The notes below the pieces were generated by a model. The model had not been told where the DNA came from. It made no database searches and worked only from the letters and a program-made list of their open reading frames with translations. The translations under genes were made by a program, and so were the position numbers. From positions 1 through 35,424 of the IMG/VR virus record IMGVR_UViG_3300030331_001583: a DNA stretch of 35,424 nt. One strand, given 5' to 3'. Numbering within the stretch: position 1 is the first letter of the stretch; the number at the start of each line of letters is the position of its first letter. The stretch is from a virus. Positions 23,201-30,894 of the stretch are shown piece after piece.

Positions 23201-24960
23201 TCACTGGTAATAATCATTTTTTCACTAAGAGTAGCTTCTGTTTCTAATCTACTTGCAAATACTATATTACCACCGACATAACTAGAAACACCTGAAACTT
23301 GACCATAAATACCAGCAATTGCGTAATCTGTATCTAAATTAGATGCAGATGTAAATGTTATTCCAAATTTATCGTTAAGACCATAATCTGATTGAACTCC
23401 TGTGTGTTTTGATATATTTAATCCCTTATTTGGATTTGTATTAGGAAACCCACTTGAGCCATCAAAATCTCCTCTAATCTGCAATTTTGTATCAGGAATA
23501 TTTGTACCAATACCAACTTTACCGTTGTTCAAAATAGTCATTCTAGCACTATCAGCGGTAGTAAGTGTAATAGATGCATCAGTGGCTGTATTGCCACCTT
23601 GTAATTCTATTTTAGATTTAAAACCAGTAGACCCAGTTCCTGCTTGAAATGTTAAGTTTCCAACTCCTGCAGTGTTTTCTACATTAATTGTATATGGATA
23701 AGTAGCATTGTAATTAATAAAAGCATTTGAGCCTAAGTTATAACTGCCATCTACTTCTAATTTTTTTGAAGGACTTGTTGTACCTATACCAACTCGTTGG
23801 CTTGAGTCTATGGTGAGTGCAGAACCAGCATCATTAGTAACAAGGTGCATACTGTTATCATCATGATTATATCTTATGTGGCCTCTTGACTCGTCACCAC
23901 CACTTGTGCCATCTGCAAAAAATATCCTACCATCACTGCTTGTGCCAGATACAATACTAATTCCAGTATCTCCTGAACTTGCTACAACTAAATTATCTGC
24001 CAATGAATGGTAATCAGAAGGACTTGACGTTCCAATACCAATGCGTTGACTGGAGTCTATGGTGAGTGCAGTTGTATTATCAGTTGATACTTGAAATGAT
24101 GTTCCATTTGCTCCAATCATTACATGGTTATCATCACCAGTAGTGTTATCTCTAAAAGCAATTAATGCTTGATTATCTGAACTTTCAAACAAACCTACAA
24201 TATTAACGCCAGAACCACTGTAGCTATGAAATATCTTTCTTGGATTATCTGTTCCGATGCCAACCGATGATGAAGAAGCATCTATTCTCATTACCTCTGT
24301 TTGAGTAGAGCCACCATCATTAACTTGGAATATTATATCTTGGTCAGAGGTATTATTTCTTATAAATAAATGTGAACCAGTATTAAATATTTGAGAACTG
24401 TCACTTGCTCCAAGCGATAATGCTTTGTCATCGCCTATATTTATATTTCCAGAAAAAGTAGCATTACGATTAATAGTAACTGCAGTTGGACTAAATACTG
24501 CTGTATTTGAACCTTGATAAATAATTAGGTTACCAGTACCGCCTTCATTTATATAACTATGTGTTCCAGTATGGTATATCTGTAAATCGTTTGATGCTCC
24601 AAACAAAGCTTTACCATTATCAGGAAAATTAGCGTGTTGAAAAAAAGTAACATCACCTGTTTGTCTTATAGTAAGTGCATCTCTTGTAGCACTACCACCA
24701 GAACCATTATTATATGGTACACCTATAGTTATTGTACCATCAAATGAATTGGTAGCATTCTCGGTTAGTTTAACATAGCCTACAGCATCAGGTGCACCAG
24801 AATGACCAAATCCAAGTTGCAGTCTTGCTTCATTAGCTACACTTGCATTGTGGGTAGAACTATTTATAATTAATCTTGATGTAGTTCCACCATCAACTAT
24901 TTGGTCAGAAGTAAATGTATTAGTTACATCAGCTAACGCTACTTTTTTCCAACTAGGCAT
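20203..24960 (-). CDS. Large tail fibre with repeated IGT motifs
   Basis: 1585 residues, all-beta. The N-terminus (MPSWKKVALADVT) shares its WKKV opening with the 301-aa protein upstream, probably the virion-attachment end. From about residue 231 to 1427 there are twelve copies of a motif like VGIGTTSPSxxLxV, each following a beta-rich segment, a pattern of long fibrous surface proteins and phage fibres. The C-terminal 155 residues are different (a beta-sandwich-like end with TLTATLISKPDGSITNTTV) and are the likely receptor-binding tip. It would bind the host surface. There are no intramolecular chaperone residues I can identify. The ATG overlaps the preceding stop (TAATG). Confidence 0.8.
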   Translation of the reverse strand: MPSWKKVALADVTNTFTSDQIVDGGTTSRLIINSSTHNASVANEARLQLGFGHSGAPDAVGYVKLTENATNSFDGTITIGVPYNNGSGGSATRDALTIRQTGDVTFFQHANFPDNGKALFGASNDLQIYHTGTHSYINEGGTGNLIIYQGSNTAVFSPTAVTINRNATFSGNINIGDDKALSLGASDSSQIFNTGSHLFIRNNTSDQDIIFQVNDGGSTQTEVMRIDASSSSVGIGTDNPRKIFHSYSGSGVNIVGLFESSDNQALIAFRDNTTGDDNHVMIGANGTSFQVSTDNTTALTIDSSQRIGIGTSSPSDYHSLADNLVVASSGDTGISIVSGTSSDGRIFFADGTSGGDESRGHIRYNHDDNSMHLVTNDAGSALTIDSSQRVGIGTTSPSKKLEVDGSYNLGSNAFINYNATYPYTINVENTAGVGNLTFQAGTGSTGFKSKIELQGGNTATDASITLTTADSARMTILNNGKVGIGTNIPDTKLQIRGDFDGSSGFPNTNPNKGLNISKHTGVQSDYGLNDKFGITFTSASNLDTDYAIAGIYGQVSGVSSYVGGNIVFASRLETEATLSEKMIITSDGKVGIGTTSPSELLEVKHASNTNKTRLKIVGGTKGFTLGKTGQAQSYAHLRPMSDGQVMAMRLMPHTSDQDTFLELWGHDYETDTTNFARGMLILKQSDGNAFQIVSDSNGSESVGPIEFIIENGQEPSMSVKADGTVAINKNTDGVTGALTISNNQAAASSSTNEAVQMLFGLSGQADSGVIRVGKDEDYTSVGATSSFMSFYTKADGTTSEVMRFKKHIGLGIGTTNPSEKLHVVGTIKAQHSSDTADYVKMLHDGTDGHLLSNRGQLRLSSQSGIDALKIDSSGNVSLTNNLSLTNGSPVMYMSGSSGDHMRFGWAEGDPDVAYWRFYQNSGLTASITMDAITENTAGGRIEFNSGASEVAMASIGTYGVFLGRDAVGQQTTTELGGFGVLSSNGQRYGNYGWLTFNAPTTNFTASSRGWALTNGYKAHSFAILKSSTASTEPSLTTNGEVDSGTTAPLVINNAGNIGIGTGAPDSSHMLTIKTSLTGGDWILGQQSDGGQGFRILADSGDDAVFELGSASTSDMVVLRADGDSHFMGGNVAIGTKSPDSQFHLHGSTGIRLTDSNQNANEYAEIKYDNAGNTNLYINNDWTNSNALINFQLAGSTKMVVRGDGNIGVGTTSPAHLLHVEGAYSSAWLAKFKNTGATNAYGLQIDTTANTTAGEFSLGVYTGTGTGMFVTSDGKVGIGTTSPSYKLDITGPATENGSTLRLNDVVASKNSKHLLIQRSSSTASIGIAGSQPNDPLWISRSGGYDLMVASGGNVGIGTTQPDKTLHVSSSDNVLTTIESTTTHATVRLIDPDTSNEATLTRVGDNLEIVKDGGNVSIGKDNPTQALDVQGSIISSGVLLAPTYATFIHSFTDDMGTSGHFIPWNSSAETTGNDFSSTSFVVPMNMTLVKLYVRIETISNLGSHTLTATLISKPDGSITNTTVASASKSVNAASSGRNQIFTEANFSNPPNLTKGQMGSIKLKFGSDIGGSTDFFITSVWEMDNNTI

Positions 24961-25112
24961 TATTTAGATTCCTTGGCTAACTCTTTATCAAAACAAGTTG
25001 TAATCTTTTCTAATAACTTTCCTACAAACATGGCATCCTTACCTCGTATTGTCATGGTTTCTAATGCTTGTTTAAGAATGCTTAAATCATCTATTGATAA
25101 ATCAACTTTCAA
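24960..25112 (-). CDS. Small acidic helical protein with TTG start
   Basis: 50 residues, (M)KVDLSIDDLSILKQALETM and onward. No ATG exists at this place; a TTG at 25110-25112 with AGG ten bases upstream gives the most sensible start, inside the 3' end of the gene before it. The stop overlaps the fibre's ATG by one base. The pattern KVDLSIDDLxxLxxAL resembles a short protein I recall next to fibre genes in marine phages. Function unknown; it might assist fibre assembly. Confidence 0.58.
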   Translation of the reverse strand: MKVDLSIDDLSILKQALETMTIRGKDAMFVGKLLEKITTCFDKELAKESK

Positions 25113-25272
25113 GTTTAGACCTATGTAGTTCAGTTAGTTTTTTAAGAACATTGTACGCTATGTCTATATCAGCACCGTCAAAGGTTGACCTCATAATAAG
25201 CTTTAATAAAAAGTCTGTATCTTTAACAGTAAACGATTCTTTATTGTTTTTAACAGTTGTTATCTTTGACAT
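25102..25272 (-). CDS. Small protein, unknown function
   Basis: 56 residues (MSKITTVKNNKESFTVKDTD...), ATG overlapping the stop of the 301-aa gene by one base (TAATG), stop overlapping the TTG start of the next gene. The N-terminal beta-type segment is followed by two helices (FLLKLIMRSTFDG, IAYNVLKKLTELHRSKL). No family is recognised. The overlaps on both sides argue that it is translated, in step with the two fibre genes around it. Confidence 0.6.
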   Translation of the reverse strand: MSKITTVKNNKESFTVKDTDFLLKLIMRSTFDGADIDIAYNVLKKLTELHRSKLES

Positions 25273-26177
25273 TAATCAACTCTGATATATACAGAATCAG
25301 AATCTGTAGCAACGTGTATTGAACCTATTGGTCCTATATCGTCATTAGATGGTGCTGTATTTGTTGCATGATTTGTTGCTGAGGGAATATCTGCTACAAA
25401 ATTAAATGCACTAGTAGAACTACCAGAACTAAACCTAAAGTATCCTGCAGACTCATCAAATCCTATACCTACATTGTGACCATTAGTTCCAACCAAACCT
25501 GCTGTATCTCCATCTGTTCCTCTTTCAACAATAAAACCACCATCTGCAGCAGTGTTACCACTTGCAACACCACTATTAACAGTCATTACAGAATCTTCTA
25601 TTTTAATATTTTCTGTAGCTGTACTTATTGTAGTGCCAGTTACTGTTAAATCTCCAGAGACTGTTAAATTTTGTGCTTGAAAATCAAGACTTGAACCACC
25701 GCCACTTGCATGAGCACTAATAGCTGTTCTAACTTCTTGTGCACTAAGACCTTTTAATCCTGCAGAAGCATTTCCTGCATCGTGTGTAAACACAGCAAAA
25801 TCATTCGCATCTATATCTGCACCTATTCCAGTAACAACTTTTACTGCATTCCCACTAGAGGCCCCAAACGTAAGTGCAGTTTGTAACCCTGCTTCAGCAG
25901 CAGTCTGGTTTATAAATTCACTAGAGCTATTATCATATGCTAATACTTCATTATCTGCTACACTAGATATACTTACATCTGTTAATGCTCCTATAGTTGT
26001 AGTAGCATTATCATCTGCCCATTCAATAGCATTACCAGAGCTATTAACTTTTAGTACTTTATTAGCACCATAACCAGATTCACCATCTAATCCTGCATCT
26101 AGTTGTGCTAGTGTTATTGATTCATTTTTATAATTAGCGTCATCATCTACTGTAATGACTTTTTTCCATGTTGCCAT
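25272..26177 (-). CDS. Fibre / tail-tip structural protein
   Basis: 301 residues, rich in S, A, T, G, D and N and mainly beta. Its start MATWKKVITVDDDA parallels MPSWKKVALADVT of the 1585-aa fibre. Segments such as LTVSGDLTVTGTTISTATEN and NIKIEDSVMTVNSGVAS resemble repeated strand motifs in phage baseplate and fibre proteins. It would be a tail-tip or collar component anchoring or accompanying the main fibre. The assignment rests on composition, the shared N-terminus and the adjacent fibre gene. Confidence 0.65.
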   Translation of the reverse strand: MATWKKVITVDDDANYKNESITLAQLDAGLDGESGYGANKVLKVNSSGNAIEWADDNATTTIGALTDVSISSVADNEVLAYDNSSSEFINQTAAEAGLQTALTFGASSGNAVKVVTGIGADIDANDFAVFTHDAGNASAGLKGLSAQEVRTAISAHASGGGSSLDFQAQNLTVSGDLTVTGTTISTATENIKIEDSVMTVNSGVASGNTAADGGFIVERGTDGDTAGLVGTNGHNVGIGFDESAGYFRFSSGSSTSAFNFVADIPSATNHATNTAPSNDDIGPIGSIHVATDSDSVYIRVD

Positions 26178-26186
26178 AATGATCTC

Positions 26187-26450
26187 CTATTGCTTGGCTA
26201 TATACAAATCATCATTTATAAAAGCCAAATCTCCAACGCTAGGATTACTTGGTTCCGATGATTGCTCTTTTAAATTAAGTGTTCCATCTACTTGAAGTGT
26301 AGTTGTGCTTAACAATAATGCACTACCTGTGCCATCTCCATCAAATATTCTTTTAGCAGATGTGGTTAATCCTTCTCCAACAGAACTGCCTAATACAGTT
26401 AATAAATCTGGAAAGGTTTCTCTTACTTTTTTATTATATAAACTAGACAT
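26187..26450 (-). CDS. Small fibre-associated structural protein
   Basis: 87 residues. The N-terminus (MSSLYNKKVRETFPDLLTVL) is helical; the rest (IFDGDGTGSALLLSTTTLQV) has the short glycine- and threonine-rich strands of fibre segments. The ATG overlaps the preceding stop (TAATG). It probably assembles near the tail tip with the fibre proteins encoded downstream. Confidence 0.55.
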   Translation of the reverse strand: MSSLYNKKVRETFPDLLTVLGSSVGEGLTTSAKRIFDGDGTGSALLLSTTTLQVDGTLNLKEQSSEPSNPSVGDLAFINDDLYIAKQ

Positions 26451-26698
26451 TATACACTCGTCATTGTTGTTGTTGGTATTGATACTTCATTTCTTGCTGG
26501 AGCAACATAATCAGATGGAACTGTGTAAGTAGGCTTTGAGTATTTTAATAGTTTCTGAGTTAATGCATATTGATCTATTTTAAAATCAAGACCATTCTTT
26601 GTTATAGCATCAATAAAACGCCATTCTTGTGAAACGTTTTGCCAAAAAGAATCTCCAATACTATTGTTTGTTTTTGGTTTTCTAGAAACATAACTCAT
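26450..26698 (-). CDS. Small structural-module protein, unknown
   Basis: 82 residues (MSYVSRKPKTNNSIGDSFWQ...), with a helical middle (YALTQKLLKYSKP) and a proline- and threonine-rich C-terminus (PTYTVPSDYVAPARNEVSIP). Both ends form TAATG overlaps with neighbours. No family recognised. Its place between the adaptor-like proteins and the fibre genes suggests a small tail component. Confidence 0.5.
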   Translation of the reverse strand: MSYVSRKPKTNNSIGDSFWQNVSQEWRFIDAITKNGLDFKIDQYALTQKLLKYSKPTYTVPSDYVAPARNEVSIPTTTMTSV

Positions 26699-27063
26699 TA
26701 GTAATCATAGCCTCTTATTGCATAACCACTTCCATCATAGTTTTTATTAGCAGACTTTTTAGCTTCTCTAACTGTTTCATTAAACTGTTGTTTAAAGTAT
26801 GCTGCTAATTGTATTTCTTCAGGTTTTCTTTCGTAACCTTGTTGTATAACTCTGTATGCTAATGCTTCGTGAAACTCATCTGCTATATTTGGTTCTTCGT
26901 TCATGCCTATTCCACTAGCAGATGTATTGTCAGATACAAACTCTTCATCTTCTTTTACACAAAATAAAGTAACTTCTTTTGCCTCAGTAACACTCGTAAA
27001 TGTTACCCTATCACTTGTTTCTGCAATAGCAATTGCATCACGTTCAATAAAATAAATCTTCAT
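26698..27063 (-). CDS. Tail/connector protein, unknown family
   Basis: 121 residues. An N-terminal beta domain (MKIYFIERDAIAIAETSDRV) is followed by a helical part (DEFHEALAYRVIQQGYERKP, LAAYFKQQFNETVREAKKSA). The ATG overlaps the upstream stop by 4 bases. I recall this layout (beta then DEFHEAL-type helix) in small proteins that accompany head-tail adaptors in marine podoviruses. A connector role is inferred from context. Confidence 0.52.
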   Translation of the reverse strand: MKIYFIERDAIAIAETSDRVTFTSVTEAKEVTLFCVKEDEEFVSDNTSASGIGMNEEPNIADEFHEALAYRVIQQGYERKPEEIQLAAYFKQQFNETVREAKKSANKNYDGSGYAIRGYDY

Positions 27064-27323
27064 GTTAAATCTCTTTTGTCAGGTCTGCCTGATAGTCTTT
27101 CTATAGACTCACCATCATAGTCAACACTTGTTATTTCTATAATTTTTTCATCTAACCCATAATATCTTTGACCAGATACAGTTGTAAACTTGAATGCACC
27201 TTGTAATATTCTTGTTTTTCTACAAAACTCTTTTAATGCATTATTCAGGCGTAGCCTTATTTCACCTTCTTTCATTTCAGGATGGTGTGATTGAATTAGT
27301 TCGTGTAACTGCTTTTGTTTCAT
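27060..27323 (-). CDS. Head-tail adaptor-like protein
   Basis: 87 residues. The helical N-terminus with IRLRLNNALKEFCRKTRILQ, then GQRYYGLDEKIIEITSVDYD, follows the pattern of small adaptor proteins (helix LNxAxxEFCRxT, then QxYYxLPxxIIxIxxVxYDG) that sit between portal and tail nozzle. It overlaps both neighbours by 4 bases (ATGA), so the three adaptor-region genes are coupled. It would form a ring under the portal. Confidence 0.55.
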   Translation of the reverse strand: MKQKQLHELIQSHHPEMKEGEIRLRLNNALKEFCRKTRILQGAFKFTTVSGQRYYGLDEKIIEITSVDYDGESIERLSGRPDKRDLT

Positions 27324-27925
27324 TTTATCTCACTAATCCTTTTTAATTCTTGTTGATATAACTGCATTAATGAATCTATTTGCAGTTTAATAGCCTGTGT
27401 TATTTCAATGTCTTCATCTATGTTAACTGCAGTATTTAATACATCATATAAATACTTAACACAAGCACCTAACACTACTGCATATTCTGCTGTGTCTGGA
27501 AACCCTGTTATAGCTGTTCCACTATGCGTTACAGTAGGATATGCTATAGTTTTGATTTGTGCTTTTTCAGTATTTGTAGGATCTGGTTTAATTACAATTG
27601 TTCCATTATCATAGTAATACACAGGAGTTCTAACGCTCCTAAAATGTATAGAGTCAGCATCTTCTATTTGTGTACTCAACCCAATAGATACTTCTTGTGC
27701 TTCAAATCCATTTCTTATAACTCCCAACACTCTGTTGTCGGTGCTATTAAATCCACTATTATCTGTTTGCTCGTTATCTATAGTATACCTAATAGCTATC
27801 TTGTCAGGTATTATTTCTAATACTTCATAAGCAGTATTTGTTAGAAATACATTTAAGTCTGTATCAGCAACAGAGGAATCTATTGTTCCTACCAATTGCT
27901 CCATCTTTTGTTTGAATGTTGCCAT
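27320..27925 (-). CDS. Head-tail adaptor/connector protein
   Basis: 201 residues. The N-terminal helices (FKQKMEQLVGTIDS, LNVFLTNTAYEVLEIIPDK), a central beta section (YYYDNGTIVIKPDPTNTEKA) and a C-terminal helix bundle (YAVVLGACVKYLYDVLNTAV, then LMQLYQQELKRISEIK) give the helix-sandwich-helix plan of podovirus adaptors. The ATG overlaps the preceding stop (TAATG). Together with the 87-aa protein it is the likely link between portal and tail. Confidence 0.52.
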   Translation of the reverse strand: MATFKQKMEQLVGTIDSSVADTDLNVFLTNTAYEVLEIIPDKIAIRYTIDNEQTDNSGFNSTDNRVLGVIRNGFEAQEVSIGLSTQIEDADSIHFRSVRTPVYYYDNGTIVIKPDPTNTEKAQIKTIAYPTVTHSGTAITGFPDTAEYAVVLGACVKYLYDVLNTAVNIDEDIEITQAIKLQIDSLMQLYQQELKRISEIK

Positions 27926-28155
27926 TAATACAAAAGAATAACGTTTGCTGAACTAGACTTTGTTATTGCTAATGGATAGATATGACCTTTTAATAAACCA
28001 TTAAAGGCAATATCTGTACCATTAATTGTTAAAGTGTAATCACCTGCTACTTTAACGTATATAGCCCTACATTTGTCTTGTGCATTTGTAGTAGCTACTA
28101 CTGCTTTGTGGTAAGGAGATACACTTTCTTTTACTGTAAAATTTTGTAGTCCCAT
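27925..28155 (-). CDS. Small virion protein, unknown, beta-rich
   Basis: 76 residues. The C-terminal part (GDYTLTINGTDIAFNGLLKG, then HIYPLAITKSSSANVILLY) matches a short beta-rich phage protein I recall, in which a strand pair is followed by GxIxPLxVxxV and a terminal LY. Such proteins lie beside capsid and adaptor genes in marine phages. Function unknown; it may be a decoration or connector component. Confidence 0.5.
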   Translation of the reverse strand: MGLQNFTVKESVSPYHKAVVATTNAQDKCRAIYVKVAGDYTLTINGTDIAFNGLLKGHIYPLAITKSSSANVILLY

Positions 28156-28174
28156 AATTTTTCCTAGTTAAGAA

Positions 28175-28195
28175 GGGGGAGCATTACACTCCCCC
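28175..28195 (-). terminator. Hairpin between decoration and adaptor genes
   Basis: On the - strand GGGGGAG and CTCCCCC form a perfect 7-bp G+C stem around a 7-base loop, in the 58-base gap downstream of the capsid and decoration genes. Only a short pyrimidine stretch (TTCTT) follows, not a clean U-tract. It may act as a weak terminator or as an RNA 3' end structure that raises capsid transcripts over downstream ones. Confidence 0.5.
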
Positions 28196-28213
28196 AACTT
28201 GTTTTGTTTAACT

Positions 28214-28627
28214 TTATCCAAACGCTAAGCCATTTGTAGTTACCTTAGAGCAACTATCAACAACATACCATTTAGATCCGTCTGATACTAAAGAAACATA
28301 ATCACCAGCAACGCTAGCTGATCCGAATTGAATAAAATCATCCGTACCAACTGCGTTATCACCAGTACCAGTTTGAGCCATAATACCTCCAACAAGGTTA
28401 TTACCTTCAGCAGATGTAATTTTACAAGCTGCTGTGTCATAAGCTGACTTTTGGATTATTGTTAGCTCTGATCCTGCAGAACAAGCAGGTAAAGTAATGT
28501 TTAATGCACCTGCACCAGATGGTGGGGTAAAAAGAATTACTTTTCCGCTATCAGCAGGACTTAATGTTGCACTAGCTGTTAGTGATTTGACTCCTGCACT
28601 TGAACCACCTAAGTAAGGTCTAGCCAT
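28214..28627 (-). CDS. Capsid decoration-like protein
   Basis: 137 residues, strongly beta with few charged residues (MARPYLGGSSAGVKSLTASA, then GKVILFTPPSGAGALNITLP). It lies directly after the major capsid gene and before a hairpin, so it may be made in large amounts. Composition and place suggest a protein that coats or stabilises the capsid. Segment WYVVDSCSKV at the C-terminus has one of its few cysteines. A similar block is seen in other marine phages, but the role is inferred. Confidence 0.55.
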   Translation of the reverse strand: MARPYLGGSSAGVKSLTASATLSPADSGKVILFTPPSGAGALNITLPACSAGSELTIIQKSAYDTAACKITSAEGNNLVGGIMAQTGTGDNAVGTDDFIQFGSASVAGDYVSLVSDGSKWYVVDSCSKVTTNGLAFG

Positions 28628-28638
28628 AATAAGCCTCC

Positions 28639-29982
28639 TTACGCTGTGATTTTAAACAAGTGATGACTTTCAATTAGCTGTATACCAACACCTTCATCAG
28701 ACATGTATTGATCCTTAACACCATCAAAAGCATTATCTTGCTTGATGTTTGTCTGATACATAGATGGGCGATATATAGCATGGAATAGATTCTCATCAGA
28801 AACTACAGCCATATACTTATTGTAATCACCACGTAATGCTGGAGTTGGAATCAACTGCAACATACCATGAGGTGTTTCAAGTACTCTGTAGTTAAAACCA
28901 AGAGAATCACGTGCCATGTCTCCAAGATTTACTGTCCAACCTGAGTTACCAGATAATCCTGATGAACCTGCCATTTTAGACCAGTATCCTAATGCACCAG
29001 CACCAACAAAAGCACGCTTAACACCTGATTCTGGAATGTACTGGAATACTTTTTCCATATCATCAACAAAATTGCCATAGGCATAGTCTGAGTCAACGGT
29101 AAAAATATTTTGATCATCTCCTGAACTTGAACCATAATCTTCTAAAGCACAGATTAAACCATAAGTAGTTCTAATTAGATTTCCATCAGCATCGGTACGA
29201 CCACCATCAGCAAAAGAATCAGAACTAGCACCATCTCCATAAAGATCAAGTCCTACTCCACCTACTCTCTTACCAAATAAGAAAGCTTTTTCCTTTTGCA
29301 TTTTGTGCTCTTGAGCTTTCATTCTACGTAGTCTAGCTAACTCAGATGATTCACCTTTAAGAACTGCAGCTTCTAAAGTTCCAGTTACCTGTAATGGTGT
29401 TTTAAATATCTGAGTTGAGTTCCATACAACACTTAGCTCATCTGACCATGCTTCAGGTGCTGAACCACCTTCACCATGTGCATTACCAATTACTGTAAGA
29501 ACATCTGCTGTGGTAAGTTCAATTGATCCACCAAGACTTTTAATCATATAATCTGATCCTGATTTTCCAATTATAGCTTTACCTCTTTTAACACCTGCTG
29601 AAGAACGAACTTCAACAATTAGTCCAATATGCTCATCACCTATTGCACTAGCATCTCCAAAACCTTCAAAAGATGCAACTGGTGTTGCAGGATTTGCAGA
29701 ACTGTCAAACTTTATACCAACATTATTATCTGGTATGGTTTTGTCTCCACTTCCATCAGCACAAGTGCCCATTGTAAAGGCTTGTTTTACCCAAGGATTA
29801 CGATGTTCAAACATCTTAAAAAGTGGGTCTGGTACATCACGCTGTTCCTGATTACTAATCATTGTAGTAAAAGGGGCAACATCTGTCCATAGCTCCTTAG
29901 TGACCTGCGGATCTACGTAAAAATTCCGTCTATCCGTATAAAGTACACCAGAAGCTTTTAGTAGCTTTTCTGTAGCTGCCAT
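28639..29982 (-). CDS. Major capsid protein (SU10-like)
   Basis: 447 residues, typical of HK97-fold capsid proteins. The segment SSELARLRRMKAQEHKMQKE followed by AFLFGKR and then a T..GL repeat resembles the SU10-like / DUF5309-type capsid group, where a long helix leads into a FLFG motif. The C-terminus with YQTNIKQDNAFDGVKDQYMS and IESHHLFKI is also typical of that group. A scaffold-type gene lies directly upstream and a decoration-like gene downstream, the usual head module order. The start has a TAGGAG ribosome binding site. No prohead protease gene is visible in the window. Confidence 0.8.
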   Translation of the reverse strand: MAATEKLLKASGVLYTDRRNFYVDPQVTKELWTDVAPFTTMISNQEQRDVPDPLFKMFEHRNPWVKQAFTMGTCADGSGDKTIPDNNVGIKFDSSANPATPVASFEGFGDASAIGDEHIGLIVEVRSSAGVKRGKAIIGKSGSDYMIKSLGGSIELTTADVLTVIGNAHGEGGSAPEAWSDELSVVWNSTQIFKTPLQVTGTLEAAVLKGESSELARLRRMKAQEHKMQKEKAFLFGKRVGGVGLDLYGDGASSDSFADGGRTDADGNLIRTTYGLICALEDYGSSSGDDQNIFTVDSDYAYGNFVDDMEKVFQYIPESGVKRAFVGAGALGYWSKMAGSSGLSGNSGWTVNLGDMARDSLGFNYRVLETPHGMLQLIPTPALRGDYNKYMAVVSDENLFHAIYRPSMYQTNIKQDNAFDGVKDQYMSDEGVGIQLIESHHLFKITA

Positions 29983-30016
29983 TTGTAACTCCTATTATTC
30001 TAGTTTACTTTATGAC

Positions 30017-30844
30017 TTACCTACCCAATAAAGCATCACTAAAAAGTTGTTCTTCTGTCCTAGGCTGTTCTGCCTGACCAGTTTGAACTGCAGTTGTTTT
30101 AGGCACATTCAAACGATTTGCCTGATTCTGCATTTCTTCTGTTCTTTGCTTTACTACTGGATTAGGGTTTGTCCTTAATTCAAACAACTTGGCTAAATTA
30201 TCCAATGTAAGATTTTCAGGACTCTGTGACCACCGTACAAACTCCATAGCTTTATTCTGATCCCATCCGAAGTTATTTACAGCATGGCTCATAGCCTGTT
30301 GCTGTACCATCTGTGCCTGTTGTTGTTGCATTTGAGCTTGGTATTGTGCTTGCAGTTCCTGTTCACGTACTTGGTCTTTTTCTTTTAGAAAATCCAAATA
30401 CTTATCTCTATAGGCTTCTTTAGCCACTCGATACTTAAACGATTCACTTTGTGGATCATTATAAGCATCAACCTCATTGTATGAATGTGGTCTTTCAGGT
30501 GCTGTAGGCTCCTTCAATGAAGGCTCTTGCAATCCTTGTTCAGGGTATGCTTGAGGTTGTCCATTGGAGGCAGAACTCTGCACATCTTGTCCGTTACGAT
30601 AATAATCTAACTCTTGACGTAGTGCATTAAGCTCTCCCTTGGCTTTGTCAGCTTGTGATTGCCAATATTCAAAACGAGTTGAGTCGTCTCTTGGGGAGAC
30701 TTCTTGTTTTTCTTCCGTAATTGACTCAGACACACCACCATCTAGTGGTATCTCCCCATTAGGTATTGCAGTTTGCTCTACATTGAGCATTGCATCCTCT
30801 TGTGGTGCCTGATCAGCATTACGTGTTTCTATGATATTCTCCAT
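30017..30844 (-). CDS. Scaffolding protein
   Basis: 275 residues, acidic with an unstructured N-terminus (QEDAMLNVEQTAIPNGEIPL), a coiled coil (YWQSQADKAKGELNALRQEL) and a glutamine-rich helix (QAQYQAQMQQQQAQMVQQQA). This is the usual composition of phage scaffolding proteins, which guide capsid assembly and then leave. It precedes the major capsid gene and is not followed by a protease gene, so it may exit intact. Confidence 0.7.
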   Translation of the reverse strand: MENIIETRNADQAPQEDAMLNVEQTAIPNGEIPLDGGVSESITEEKQEVSPRDDSTRFEYWQSQADKAKGELNALRQELDYYRNGQDVQSSASNGQPQAYPEQGLQEPSLKEPTAPERPHSYNEVDAYNDPQSESFKYRVAKEAYRDKYLDFLKEKDQVREQELQAQYQAQMQQQQAQMVQQQAMSHAVNNFGWDQNKAMEFVRWSQSPENLTLDNLAKLFELRTNPNPVVKQRTEEMQNQANRLNVPKTTAVQTGQAEQPRTEEQLFSDALLGR

Positions 30845-30894
30845 TACTTTTCCTTTGCGATTTGGTTATTTCCAGCAACCGCTTTCTTCAATTC

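Noticed and set aside
20600-24300. Repeats in the fibre gene as CRISPR or tandem satellite repeats
   Set aside because: The repeats are irregularly spaced, in frame and differ at DNA level; they are protein-level repeats of a fibre.
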